From contig JACGWO010000002.1 in NCBI GenBank assembly GCA_034509735.1, positions 25,901,636 to 25,965,635 of the forward strand: DNA of 64,000 bases, given 5' to 3'. Under the pieces are notes generated by a model. That model had not been told where the DNA came from. It did no database searches and worked only from the letters and a program-made list of their open reading frames with translations. Position numbers and translations under genes: made by a program. Each line of letters starts with the position of its first letter. Positions within the stretch are counted from its first letter, which is position 1. The stretch comes from Sesamum alatum. Lineage: Eukaryota; Streptophyta; Magnoliopsida; Lamiales; Pedaliaceae. This document shows positions 24,147 through 35,104 of the stretch, piece after piece.

Positions 24147-26375
24147 TGTTGGAATAGGTGACCAGAAAGCCAATAGGTTTGGCAATTTGTAACCTATCCG
24201 ACAACTTGATGTGAATGTAATATTACTATGTGATGAATAAGATGAGTATTCGTCACCAATGGTACCTTCTGTGTTGCGCTCATCTTACATTTGTTAAAAT
24301 GGTGTTTAACTTATATCGCAACAAAGCCCACAGACCATAGATAACAACTCGTGCAGTTGGGCCACGCATTGGATGGTGGTCATGAAACCAACTGATTAAG
24401 AGTTGGGTCTGGAAACGTTCCAAGTCGAGGACTTCGAGACAGAGCATCGAGAGTCCTATTGAGACTTGCATCAAGAGTCGTGTTCATTGGATGAGTGCCG
24501 TGTTTCATCGGCGACAGACGTGGGACGCCTACACGGTCTTGATGGGCTGGTCGACTGGGGTCGAGCCGACTGGACTGACTCGCGGGGATCATCATATGGA
24601 AGCCTTGGAGGCTTGGTCGGTATGATTGGTTTTCTCCGGTTCCGATAGTACGGGAGTAATCCTCAGACTTGAGGGATCATGGCAGTCGCGTGCACAGGAC
24701 GGCTGTATCTTGGATCTGGCGAGAGGTAATCATTCTGTAAGATGATTATCATAAGCCTTGTCCAGTGCAGTCAGAATGTGTAGCGAGGACGGTGGATTCC
24801 AAGAAGAGGATCCATCCCCTGTCAGTATGTGACAGAGGTATCTCCTATGCAGTCGGAGACACGTTCATGCTGTTTGAAGCTGTGGCCACAGTTGTTGGTC
24901 GAATAGGGAATGGTTTCCTGTGTTGACACAATGAAGCATACGTGGTCTCGAGTATTAAGCATAGATGCCTAGTCAAGGATGGGAACCGACGCCTAATTCC
25001 ATACCCTAGACTAAGGCAGGGAGACGGTAGACGGAAGGATCGTACCCGTACGGAATCGGCGCCTAAATGTTCACGCCAATTCACCTAGTCTCTAGTGCCA
25101 TGGACCGTTGCTAGACGGCCACCCATGGTAACGGGACCTTGTGGGACACGGGCCCAAGTCTAGCTGAGGGTAAACCTAAAGGGTCACACACAAATCACCG
25201 AGGAGGTTGAGAGATCAACTTGGAGTCAATCTCGAAGGATAAAATAAGTAATTGGATTACTTGAGGAAAAGTCCATTGGATGGACGGGCCGATATTGTAT
25301 CGGGCTTTCATTTAATCGGTAAATTGGATTTTCGATTAAATATGGAAAGTTGAGATGTTGAGACGTTGGATCTTTTAATTGGATTAAAAGATCAACGGGA
25401 ATAATTTAAGTGGACATTAAATTGGATTTAATATTGGGTTCGTCCTAATTTGATTACGATAAAACCCGGTCCGTTAAATTATACCCGAGAGGAGAAATAA
25501 TTCCTAATTTGGAATAGGAAGAAGTTGGACTTCTTCCCTTAATTAAACATAGCCGACATGCTCCCTTGGAGGAAGCAAAATTAGCCATGTTGCATGCTAG
25601 GTGGTATGTTGACTTGTCTCTTTTGGAAAGAGACAAATCAACTCCAATCAAGCTCTTCCCTTTTGGTATGATTTGATCATACCATAAATTTTGGTAGGCT
25701 TGATTGAAGAATTGATGGTGATTGATTGGAATGAATCTAGACATCCTTGGATGAACCTAGACACATTCCAATAATCACATTAATTATGTATATATATTAG
25801 AATATACAACACCTAGCATAAGTGATTCATTATTCATCTTTTTCTAGGAAAAAAGAGAAGACAAAAATCCTCTCCTCTCTCTCAATTTTCGTGCTCCCTC
25901 CCTCTCTTACACTTGTGTTCTTCACTTGATTTTGAATCCAGAAGAAGAACAAAGTAAGTTTAAGAGAACACTAATTCATAGTGTTCTTCTCTTAAACCGA
26001 TTCCTTCCTAAACCCGTTCTTTTCTAGCAAGAAGAACGTGTGTTTCTTCCGGTGTGGTGTGGATCACCTTTGGAGAATCCATACGTTTGGATTTCGTGAG
26101 CATTCCGGAGAAGGAACAACGCAAGTAGCCGGGAGCATACGCTAAACAATCAAAGGTAACGGTTTATTACGCTTTGATTGATTTCATTTATATATCTATG
26201 CCCGATGTGCTTAAATATATGTTTTAATATTTACACATCCTACATTTAACGCCCGGTTCAGCACCCAAGGGTACACCCCTTGGGATTCGCGTATTTTGAA
26301 TTTGATTTAAATTTACGCACTTTCTCGCTTTTCTCGCTTTCGCTCGCGCTCCCGGGCGGATCCGCTTGTCCTTCA
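24147..26375 (+). repeat. B2 5' LTR
   Basis: 2229 bp, TGTTGGAATAGGTGACC to CTTGTCCTTCA, followed by AG and the primer site. Probable TATA region is TATGTATATATATTAG near 25786; transcription would start shortly after it. Palindrome CTGTGGCCACAG at 24880-24891. Confidence 0.95.
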
Positions 26376-26377
26376 AG

Positions 26378-26389
26378 TGGTATCAGAGC
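26378..26389 (+). other. Primer binding site of B2
   Basis: TGGTATCAGAGC, perfect initiator-Met-tRNA type site, two bases after the LTR end. Confidence 0.93.
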
Positions 26390-28259
26390 CCGGTTCGATG
26401 TAAGGGGCGTAGATCTATGTGTTCGGCATGATCTACTTGCTTTTAAATGGCTTTATTGGCATGTTAGATTACGTAAATATATGAATAATATGATGATTCA
26501 ATTGTTTGGATTTAATGGACTTTTGGCATGCTTAATTTTGTTAGATTGGATCTAAAATTGCATGCTTATTTTCAGAATAATATTAATTTTATTGTGCTGA
26601 AACAGTTTTGAAAAACAAAAAAAAAAAAAAAATTTCGGATCGGTCGGCAGCGGCCGCGCGCAAGCAGGGGCCTGCGCGCTGGGCTTCGGCCAGCGCGTGC
26701 GGATGCTGCACACAGGCGCACGCGCAGGGGCGCGCGCGCGTGTGTGCGCAGCCGGCCGCTGCCAGCCCGCGGCACAGAGCGCGCGCGCTGCCCTGTGCGC
26801 GCGGGCGGCCGGCCAGCACAACGGCTGGGCCGTTTTGTGCCATTTTTCGACTTTTTCTGGAAAATTCGATTTTCTGTATTTTCTGCACGATATTTTGAAA
26901 ATATGTTAATTTTGCATTTTTGATTTTGGGATAATTGGATTATTCCTTGAATTAAATTTGCTTAATTAATTTGGGATTAATACATGCATTGGATGCATTG
27001 TGTAAAATGTCCATTAAATTTGAAATTTGAATTTTGCATATTATTTATATGTTTATGCTTTTGTGATGTTGGACATCACTTGGGTATTTGGAATATCCAT
27101 TGGTTATTTATGTATGATTATTTGGAATAATTATGTTATATGTGAGTTGATGGAATCAACATGGGATGATCACAAGAGCCCTAGACCTTATGTATGGATG
27201 AATGTATGATCATTTATTTTCTGTTGGGTGGGGCCTGCGTGCCTCTTGTTTTTGGGACTATCATCTCCCGTATTTTCAGCCTCATGATGTTAAGGCTTGT
27301 TTTCTTTATTACCGATGTATTACTTTCAGTTGTAATGAGAGTAGATAGGATTGGTGAGGTTTCAATTTTAACAAGCAATTGGAGTCAGAGACCCCAAGGA
27401 GGAGCATCAAGGCGTGAAACAAGAGCACTACAAGGCCCATTGGAATGACAATGGGTATATTTGCTATTGTAATAATTTAGGACCACCCTAGACAGACCAT
27501 AGACTCACTGCGGGCTCAGTGGGTCGCATAGGTTGGGCTTGTGATCATCCTAACAGGTGTATGCTATGTTTTATGCATGCGGCGTTTTTTTTATTTATCG
27601 CTTTAAATATTGGATATTTATGCATGCTAAAACACAATAATGTGATGAGGTCTCGGTCACACACAAACTCTCATTTGGTTGGACCAAATTAAATATTAGG
27701 CCCAGAACGGACTTGGATCAAAATGGTATTTTGGTCTGTCCGAGCCTTCCATCCACAGCAATGTGGTGAGGAAGCTACCACTACCCAAGTGTGGTCTCAC
27801 GAGTCATGGCACACTTGGACAAGGGGAAAGCTGCACTATTGTTGTGAACAAAAAGACTGCGCTCGCTGTTTCCCTGTCTCACGAGTCGTGGGGGGCGATA
27901 GTTTGAGGCATGATTTGGTTGATGGGTCGGGCCCAACACTGAGTAACATGGTTCGCTTGGAGTCCTCGGGACCATGTGAATAGGTGAGGCAAAATATCTT
28001 GGGAATCTCATTGGATGAGAATGATATTGGATATCTCCCACAAGGTCTTCTTCATGTGAATCGTAAAAGCGGGGGCATGGAGATTACGCTTGTGGATCCC
28101 AAGCCCACTAGGAAATGGTTTCCCGAAACTCCGCTTGAGAGTGGCGGACTTTCGTATAAATAGTGGGAGGGTTAAAGACTAAACGACCAAGTCTTCAACT
28201 TGAACAATAATATTACCATCATCTGCTAATTTCTGATTTACATTTTCATTAATGTAGAT
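26390..28259 (+). other. B2 leader with GC-rich island and internal TATA box
   Basis: Non-coding, about 1.87 kb. Preceded by an A15 run (about 26617-26631), a GC-rich island lies at about 26638-26845 (CGCGCG/GGCCGGCC-type), ending in the hairpin GCACAACGGC / GCCGTTTTGTGC. Further on are paired palindromes (CACGAGTCATG 27798-27808, CACGAGTCGTG 27880-27890) and TATAAATAGTGGGAGG at 28155, about 98 nt before the gag ATG. Confidence 0.78.
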
Positions 28260-28676
28260 ATGTCTAAGAACCCGTTAACCATGATTCTTGAGACTAACAA
28301 ATTCAACGGAACGAACTACTCGGACTGGCTGAGAAACCTGAGGATTGTCCTCGATTTCGAGAACCAAGGCTACGTCTTGGACGAGCCGCCACCGAGCGAC
28401 TTACCGGAGGGGTCCACGCCTGAAGAACGTTTGACGTTCGAGAAATGGCATGAGGACAACCGAAAAGTACGCAGTATCATACTGGCTTTGATGTCTAACG
28501 ACATCCAGAAGCAGTATGAGAGGCTGGACAACGTCTCCGCCATAATGCTCCGCATGAACGAGGTTTATGCGGTTCCGGATAGGCATATTAGATATGCCGC
28601 CACAAAAGCATTCTTTGGCACCAAGCTCGCTGAAGGAGCGTCTGTACAGAGTCATGGGTCAAGATGCTCTCCCTAG
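28260..28676 (+). pseudogene. B2 gag N-terminal part
   Basis: 139-codon open frame from ATG 28260 (MSKNPLTMILETNKFNGTNY), the gag N-terminal and central helical region. One G of a GGGG run (present in B1 at the same place) is missing at about 28656, which shifts the frame to a premature stop. The correct continuation is in the frame starting at 28664. This single-base loss uncouples gag from pol. Confidence 0.92.
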
Positions 28677-30658
28677 TGGAGAAACTCGAGGACCTTAAAG
28701 CTGGGCTTAACAATGACACGTACATTGACGTGATCCTCCAGTCGCTTCCTCCATCCTATGACCCGTTTGTTGTAAACTACAACATGAACGGACTTGAGAA
28801 GTCTATTCATGAGTTGATCAACATGTTGGTCCAATACGAGGCAACGACCCACAAGTCGGCGCCGGCGGTATTGATAGGAGAGGCTTCGACCTCCAAGGCG
28901 AACGGCAAGAGGGCCGGACGCTGGAAGAGGAAGAAGGGCAAAGGGAAGACGGTTGTGGCCCCTGCTCACGCTCCGGGCGTCCCTGTTGCTCCGGTTGGAC
29001 CGAGCAAAGGGAAAGGGAAGGCCCGTGGTTCTCAGCGGTCCAAGGCAAATGATGTCTGCATGCATTGCCAAGGGAAACGGCATTGGAAGAGGGAGTGCCC
29101 ACAACTCCTCTCCAACCCAGATGTGTTTGTGGTTGAAGTTAATATGATTACTAATTCTGCTTCATGGTTATTGGATACCGGGTGTGGTGCTCACATCTGC
29201 AATGATTTGCAGGCACTGCAAAGAAGCAGAAGGCTAACCAAGGATGAGATGATCCTGAGGCTAGGCGATGGCAAGGCCGTTGCTGCGGAGGCCGTAGGAT
29301 CACTAGAGTTAGCCATTAGTAGTCATGTTAGGATTGTACTAAACGACTGTTTCTATGTACCTAGCATGATTAAAAATATTGTTTCCATCCCGGTCCTTGA
29401 TAAGGAGGGATATGAATTTACCATCAATAAAAACGGTTTTTTCATTATCAAAGATGGTATTTCTCATCTGCTTGGTACATTGGTCAACGGTCTGTACATA
29501 CTTCAACAGTCTAATTGGATTATGACTGCAGAACACAAACGAAAACGTGATGATCATAATAACGCACAGATATGGCATGCGAGGTTAGGTCATATCTCTA
29601 AAGATAGGATAAGAAGGTTGGTGGACTCAAAGAGTCTAGAAATAGACGATTTGGACAACCTACCGACCTGCGAATCCTGTCTAAAGGGAAAGATGACCAA
29701 GAAACCCTTTGTTGGACAAAGTACGCTAGCCAGTGGTCTGTTGGATTTGATCCATACAGATGTCTGTCGTCCACTAAATACTCAGGCTAGAGGTGGGTAC
29801 TCGTACTTCATAACCTTTACCGATGATCACTCACGGTATGGTTATGTTTACCTGATGAGGTACAAGTCTGAAGCCTTTGGAAGGTTTAAGGAATACAGAC
29901 TTGAAGTAGAGAACCAAACCGGTCGAAAGATCAAAGCCCTTCGGTCGGACCGAGGTGGAGAGTATTTGAGTGGTGAGTTTACTGATTATCTAAAAGAGAA
30001 TGGGATTCTGTCCCAGTGGACCCCTCCTGGAACACCGCAGCTTAATGGTGTGTCTGAAAGGAGGAATCGGACCTTGTTGGACATGGTCCGATCCATGATG
30101 AGTTTTACCGAACTACCCCTTTCCTTCTGGGGATACGCTCTTGAGACGGCGGCCAAAGTTTTGAACTTGGCGCCATCTAAAAAGGTATCCCAGACGCCAT
30201 ATGAGATATGGCATGGCAAGCCTGCCTCCTACAAATACTTGAAAGTGTGGGGTTGCCCTGCATATGTCAAGAGATTAGTGGGAGATAAACTGGACTCGAG
30301 TTCTAGTTTATGCAGGTTCATCGGCTATCCGAAAGAAACTACGGGGTATTATTTCTATGATCCCTCCGAGCAAAAGGTTTTTGTCTCGCGAAACGCAGTG
30401 TTCTTGGAAAAAGGTTTTCCATCGGATAGTCAACGCGATGAGGTACTCCTTGAGGAATCAAGTGAGGTACCCCATGAGGCGGCAGTGACATCTAAGCCAG
30501 TGGTTCCCACTGATATTGTTCCAGTCCTCCGTAGGTCGGCCAGAGTATCCCATGCACCTGATAGGTATGGATTTCTGGGCCTGACCGGTCAGTTGGATAA
30601 TGATCCAAAAGACATACGGAGAAGCGATGTCGAACATCGATTCGGACGAGTAGCTTGA
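28664..30658 (+). CDS. B2 gag C-terminus, protease and integrase (longest open frame, 664 codons)
   Basis: The largest surviving copia frame. In order: end of gag (ILQSLPPSYDPF), lysine/glycine-rich basic segment (residues ~85-125), CCHC knuckle CMHCQGKRHWKRECP (~131-145), aspartic protease LLDTGCGAHIC (~167-177), HARLGH and CESC zinc ligands (~305, ~333), integrase first Asp in HTDVCRPL (~365, Arg for the usual Gly), SDRGGEY and SERRNR with 35 residues between the catalytic Asp and Glu, then the C-terminal PYEIWHGKPASYKYLKVWG region. It closes after an extra A near 30608 shifts the frame and a TAG follows. Integrase core residues are intact. The named ATG is internal to gag, not the true start, which is 28260. 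Confidence 0.9.
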   Translation: MLSLVEKLEDLKAGLNNDTYIDVILQSLPPSYDPFVVNYNMNGLEKSIHELINMLVQYEATTHKSAPAVLIGEASTSKANGKRAGRWKRKKGKGKTVVAPAHAPGVPVAPVGPSKGKGKARGSQRSKANDVCMHCQGKRHWKRECPQLLSNPDVFVVEVNMITNSASWLLDTGCGAHICNDLQALQRSRRLTKDEMILRLGDGKAVAAEAVGSLELAISSHVRIVLNDCFYVPSMIKNIVSIPVLDKEGYEFTINKNGFFIIKDGISHLLGTLVNGLYILQQSNWIMTAEHKRKRDDHNNAQIWHARLGHISKDRIRRLVDSKSLEIDDLDNLPTCESCLKGKMTKKPFVGQSTLASGLLDLIHTDVCRPLNTQARGGYSYFITFTDDHSRYGYVYLMRYKSEAFGRFKEYRLEVENQTGRKIKALRSDRGGEYLSGEFTDYLKENGILSQWTPPGTPQLNGVSERRNRTLLDMVRSMMSFTELPLSFWGYALETAAKVLNLAPSKKVSQTPYEIWHGKPASYKYLKVWGCPAYVKRLVGDKLDSSSSLCRFIGYPKETTGYYFYDPSEQKVFVSRNAVFLEKGFPSDSQRDEVLLEESSEVPHEAAVTSKPVVPTDIVPVLRRSARVSHAPDRYGFLGLTGQLDNDPKDIRRSDVEHRFGRVA

Positions 30659-31837
30659 GGCCATGAAATCCGAGATGGACTCGATGGGTACAAATAAGAT
30701 TTGGACACTAGCAGATCCACCAAAAGGGGTTAAACCCGAAGCTGGAACATAAGTTTTGATGAAGTAATACGGGGATATGATTTCATCAAAGAACGAGTCC
30801 GATTCTTGTGTATACAAGAAGATCAGTGGGAGCTCAGTGCGTTTCTGGTGCTTTACGTGGATGACATCTTGCTCATTGGGAATGATGCTAAGATGTTGGG
30901 TACCACTAAAGCCTGGTTGTCAACGCAATTCTCCATGAAGGACATGGGCAAGGCATCCTACATCCTTGGCATCAAGATCTACAGGGATAGATCTAGAAGG
31001 ATGTTAGGAATGGCCCGGTCCTCGTACATTGAGAAAGTCTTGAAGAGATGCAAGATGGAGAACTCAAAACGAGGATTCCTTCCTATGAGGCATGGAATTA
31101 AGTTATCCAAGAAGCAGTCTCCTAAGACTGATGAGGAGCTTAAAAGGATGTTGGACATCCCCTATGCTTTAGCCGTAGGCAGCATACAGTATGTTGTTCA
31201 ATGCACTAGACCTGATGTGGCTTTCGCTTTGAGCGTAACAAGTCGATATCAGTCGTGTGTCGGGGAGGCACACTGGAGTGCAGTCAAGACTATTCTAAAG
31301 TACCTGAAAAGGACTAAGGACATGTTCTTGATCTACGGCGATGGAGAGTTGATACTGGAAGGCTATAGCGACGCTAGCTTCCAGTCGGATGACGAAGATG
31401 CCAAGTCTCAATATTGGTTTTGTATTTAGACTAAATGGTGGCGTGGTTATTTGGAAGGGTTCCAAGCAGGCTACCACGGCGGACTCCACCATAGAGTTTT
31501 GAATACATAGCGGCTTTGGAAGCTGCTAAGGAGTGGTTTGGTTGATGAGCTACATCCAAGGGTGGGATGTAGTACCTAGCATTGCTAAGCCTGTAATTAT
31601 CTTTTATGATAACAACGGGCGATCGCGCTAGCAAAGGAACCGAGATCTCATCACGATCCAAGCATATTCTTAGACACTACCATCTGCTTAGAGAGATGGA
31701 TAGTAGGAGTGACGTTCGGTTGGATCGAGTCAGCTCCGCAGAAAACAGAGCAGATCCACTTGCTAAGCCCATGTCGCAAGTTGCCCATACTCACCATCTG
31801 AATAAGAGGTTCGAGGTCAATGGGTGATTGGCTTTAG
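30659..31837 (+). pseudogene. B2 RT and RNase H, large deletion
   Basis: After the C-terminal integrase linker, the RT N-terminal core (about 340 bp, present in B1 at 19995-20335) is deleted: AAACCCG jumps to CCCGAAGCTGG, with CCCG at both edges. The rest keeps LYVDDILLIGND (catalytic YVDD 30854-30865), the thumb-side region and RNase H. RNase H is broken by an indel near 31412 and by the same changes seen in B1 (extra base in GAGTTTTGAATAC, lost bases in GAGTGGTTTGGTTGATGAG and CACGATCCAAG). It ends with GATTGGCTTTAG at 31837. It cannot make active RT. Confidence 0.9.
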
Positions 31838-31840
31838 GTC

Positions 31841-31850
31841 AAGTGGGAGA
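31841..31850 (+). other. Polypurine tract of B2
   Basis: AAGTGGGAGA, one T before the 3' LTR, identical to A1. Confidence 0.87.
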
Positions 31851-31851
31851 T

Positions 31852-34073
31852 TGTTGGAATAGGTGACCAGAAAGCCAATAGGTTTGGCAATTTGTAACCT
31901 ATCCGACAACTTGATGTGAATGTAATATTACTATGTGATGAATAAGATGAGTATTCGTCACCAATGGTACCTTCTTTGTTGCGCTCATCTTACATTTGTT
32001 AAAATGGTGTTTAACTTATATCGCAACAAAGCCCACAGACCATAGATAACAACTCGTGCAGTTGGGCCACGCATTGGATGGTGGTCATGAAACCAACTGA
32101 TTAAGAGTTGGGTCTGAAACGTTCCAAGTCGAGGACCTCGAGACAGGGCATCGAGAGTCCTATTGAGACTTGCATCAAGAGTCGTGTTCATTGGATGAGT
32201 GTCGTGTTTCATCGGCGACAGGTGTGGGATGCCTACACGGTCTTGATGGGTTGGTCGACTGGGGTCGAGCCGACTGGACTGACTCGCGGGGATCATCATA
32301 TGGAAGCCTTGGAGGCTTGGTCGGTATGATTGGTTTTCCCCGGTTCCGATAGTACGGGAGTAATCCTCAGACTTGAGGGATCATGGCAGTCGCGTGCACA
32401 GGACGGTTGTATCTTGGATCTGGCGAGAGGTAATCATTCTGTAAGATGATTATCATAAGCCTTGTCCAGTGCAGTCAGAATGTGTAGCGAGGACGGTGGA
32501 TTCCAAGAAGAGGATCCGTCCCCTGTCAGTATGTGACAGAGGTATCTCCTATGCACTCGGAGACACGTTAATGCTGTTTGAAGCTGTGGCTACAGTGGTT
32601 GGTCGAACAGGGAATGGTTTCCTGTGTCGACACAATGAAGCATACGTGGTCTCGAGTATTAAGCATAGATGCCTAGTCAAGGATGGGAACCGACGCCTAA
32701 TTCCATACCCTAGACTAAGGCCGGGAGACGGTAGACGGAAGGATCGTACCCGTACGGAATCGGCGCCTAAATGTTCACGCCAATTCACCTAGTCTCTAGT
32801 GCCATGGACCGTTGCTAGACGGCCACCCATGGTAACGGGCCCTTGTGGGACACGGGCCCAAGTCTAGCTGAGGGTGAACCTAAAGGGTCACACACAAATC
32901 ACCGAGGAGGTTGAGAGATCGACTTGGAGTCAATCTCGAAGCATAAAATAAGTAATTGGATTACTTAAGGGAAAGTCCATTGGATGGACGGGCCGATATT
33001 GTATCGGGCTTTCATTTAATTAGTAAATTGGATTTTCGATTAAATATGGAAAGTTGAGATGTTGAGACGTTGGATCTTTTAATTGGATTAAAAGATCAAC
33101 GGGAATAATTTAAGTGGACATTAAATTGGATTTAATATTGGGTTCGTCGTAATATGATTACGATAAAACCCGGTCCGTTAAATTATACCTGAGAGGAGAA
33201 ATAATTCCTAATTTGGAATAGGAAGAAGTTGGACTTCTTCCCTTAATTAAACATAGCTGACATGCTCCCTTGGAGGAAGCAAAATTAGCCATGTTGCATG
33301 CTAGGTGGTATGTTGACTTGTCTCTTTTGGAAAGAGACAAATCAACTGCAATCAAGCTCTTCCCTTTTGGTATGATTTGATCATACCATAAATTTTAGTA
33401 GGCTTGATTGAAGAATTGAATTGATTGGAATGAATCTAGACATCCTTGGATGAACCTAGACACATTCCAATAATCACATTAATTATGTATATATATTAGA
33501 ATATACAACACCTAGCATAAGTGATTCATTATTCATCTTTTTCTAGGAAAAAGAGAAGACAAAAATCCTCTCCTCTCTCTCAATTTTCGTGCTCCCTCCC
33601 TCTCTTACACTTGTGTTCTTCACTTGATTTTGAATCAAGAAGAAGAACCAAGTAAGTTTAAGAGAACACTAATTCATAGTGTTCTTCTCTTAAACCGATT
33701 CCTTCCTAAACCCGTTCTTTTCTAGCAAGAAGAACGTGTGTTTCTTCCGGTGTGGTGTGGATCACCTTTGGAGAATCCATACATTTGGATTTCGTGAGCA
33801 TTCCGGAGAAGGAACAACGCAAGTAGCCGGGAGCATACGCTAAACAATCAAAGGTAACGGTTTATTACGCTTTGATTGATTTCATTTATATATCTATGCC
33901 CGATGTGCTTAAATATATGTTTTAATATTTACACATCCTACATCGAACGCCCGGTTCAGCACCCAAGGGTACACCCCTTGGGATTCGCGTATTTTGAATT
34001 TGATTTAAATTTACGCACTTTCTCGCTTTTCTCGCTTCCGCTCGCGCTCCCCGGCGGATCCGCTTGTCCTTCA
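31852..34073 (+). repeat. B2 3' LTR
   Basis: 2222 bp, nearly identical to 24147-26375. It ends CTTGTCCTTCA and is followed by TGAGT. It contains the family-B U3 stem GGGCCC...GGGCCC (32837-32859); the palindrome reads CTGTGGCTACAG here. Confidence 0.95.
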
Positions 34074-34078
34074 TGAGT
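34074..34078 (+). repeat. Target-site duplication of B2 (TGAGT)
   Basis: Identical to 24142-24146 on the other side of the element, the 5-bp length typical of copia integrase. Confidence 0.93.
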
Positions 34079-34407
34079 TAGGGGAATATAGATGTTATGC
34101 ATCCAGATTAATTTTCTGATTGTGTCGTGGTCTATTTTAAATCTCAACTATTTATTAAGGCTCAAGGACTTGGTCTAACTACTTTTGGGAGATAAAATGT
34201 GAGTTGATTAAAATGTCTTTATCTGTATTTTATTTCATTAACAAATAACAGTCTCTTTGATTAACACTAGAAAAAAGTTAATATTGCCTACATTTTTAAT
34301 AGCTACAGATTAAAAATTGTGGTAAATAACTATTATTAACTATGGTTAGATAAAACTAATATAAACTTAGTTATCCACCATGGAAAATATTCTTTGTACC
34401 ATGGTTA
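34079..34407. other. Host DNA right of B2
   Basis: AT-rich, no gene, no strong repeat structure recognised. Continues the flank interrupted at 24146. Confidence 0.6.
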
Positions 34408-35040
34408 TGTTGGAAAATGGTGAATGATAAATTAAAGAATAAATCGTGACTAAGTGATTGGTTACGATGTGCGACGCATAACAAGCTCGTGACAGCTCGT
34501 GATAGCTCATGACAACTCATGACATGTGGATGATGGTTGATAATATCCAATCATCATCCGATCGTGTCTAAATCAACCGAATAGGTGTGTCCTTTGGTTC
34601 AAAGAATGTGTCCATTGTGTGAAAGCCTTTAGGTGAAACGATGTGTCTATTTGAGTAAAATGGTATGTCCTTTGGGTTAAATGATGTATCCATTTGGATG
34701 AAAGGTCATAACCTTTCAAAGGCATATTTTCTGACTGGACATGTCGGTTCGATACACCATTCCAACTCCTATAGATAGTCCTTCCATTTCATTTTATTAT
34801 TCATTCTACTCATTCATAGCATTCATAAGCATAAAAGCATTCTGCAAGTAGAGTTTAGCAAGAGAGTTTCAAAATATCGTTTGATTTGCCGTTTTTGTAA
34901 AGTTTTTAATGCTACTACTTTAAGATAAAAAACCGTTGTATCTTGGGAGATAAATTTCCAATTCTGTGAGCACTAAATTGGGGCAATAATTATATTTAAG
35001 ATAAATAGTCTAACTCTTGTCTCGACTTCGTAATACACAA
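34408..35040 (+). repeat. Probable 5' LTR of element C
   Basis: Starts TGTTGGAAAATGG, has a tandem array of four 10-bp units (AGCTCGTGAC-like, 34484-34523), repeated ATGTGTCC-type motifs (about 34605-34690) and a CCTATAGATAG TATA-like box near 34770. The 3' end is uncertain: no TGGTATCAGAGC primer site remains between 35030 and the gag ATG, so that part has decayed or been deleted. No partner LTR exists here to confirm it. Confidence 0.5.
34484..34523 (+). repeat. Four 10-bp tandem repeats in the C LTR
   Basis: AGCTCGTGAC, AGCTCGTGAT, AGCTCATGAC, AACTCATGAC in a row, upstream of the TATA-like box. Position suggests U3 enhancer-type repeats; this is inference. Confidence 0.7.
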
Positions 35041-35104
35041 GTTTCCACACCATCCATCTCATTCATTCCCTACAGTTTAAGATAATTATTTGTCAATGTG
35101 TATT

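Larger units (their letters stand above)
24147..34073 (+). mobile_element. Copia element B2, complete ends, 9.9 kb
   Basis: 5' LTR 24147-26375, primer site 26378, leader, gag 28260, pol to 31837, PPT 31841-31850, 3' LTR 31852-34073, flanked by TGAGT on both sides (24142-24146, 34074-34078). This is the only element here with both LTRs and its duplication. The two LTRs differ at about 18 positions in the first ~800 bp compared by eye, so the insertion is fairly recent. The pol is defective (see parts). Confidence 0.95.

Noticed and set aside
28673..29104. Minus-strand frames opposite gag of B2 and B1 (also 17933-18364)
   Set aside because: Shadows of the lysine/glycine-rich gag segment on the other strand.
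32469..32792. 107-codon frame in the B LTR, with relatives at 14098-14403, 22049-22249 and 24845-25084
   Set aside because: It recurs only because the LTR is repeated; length and frame vary between copies and it matches no known protein.
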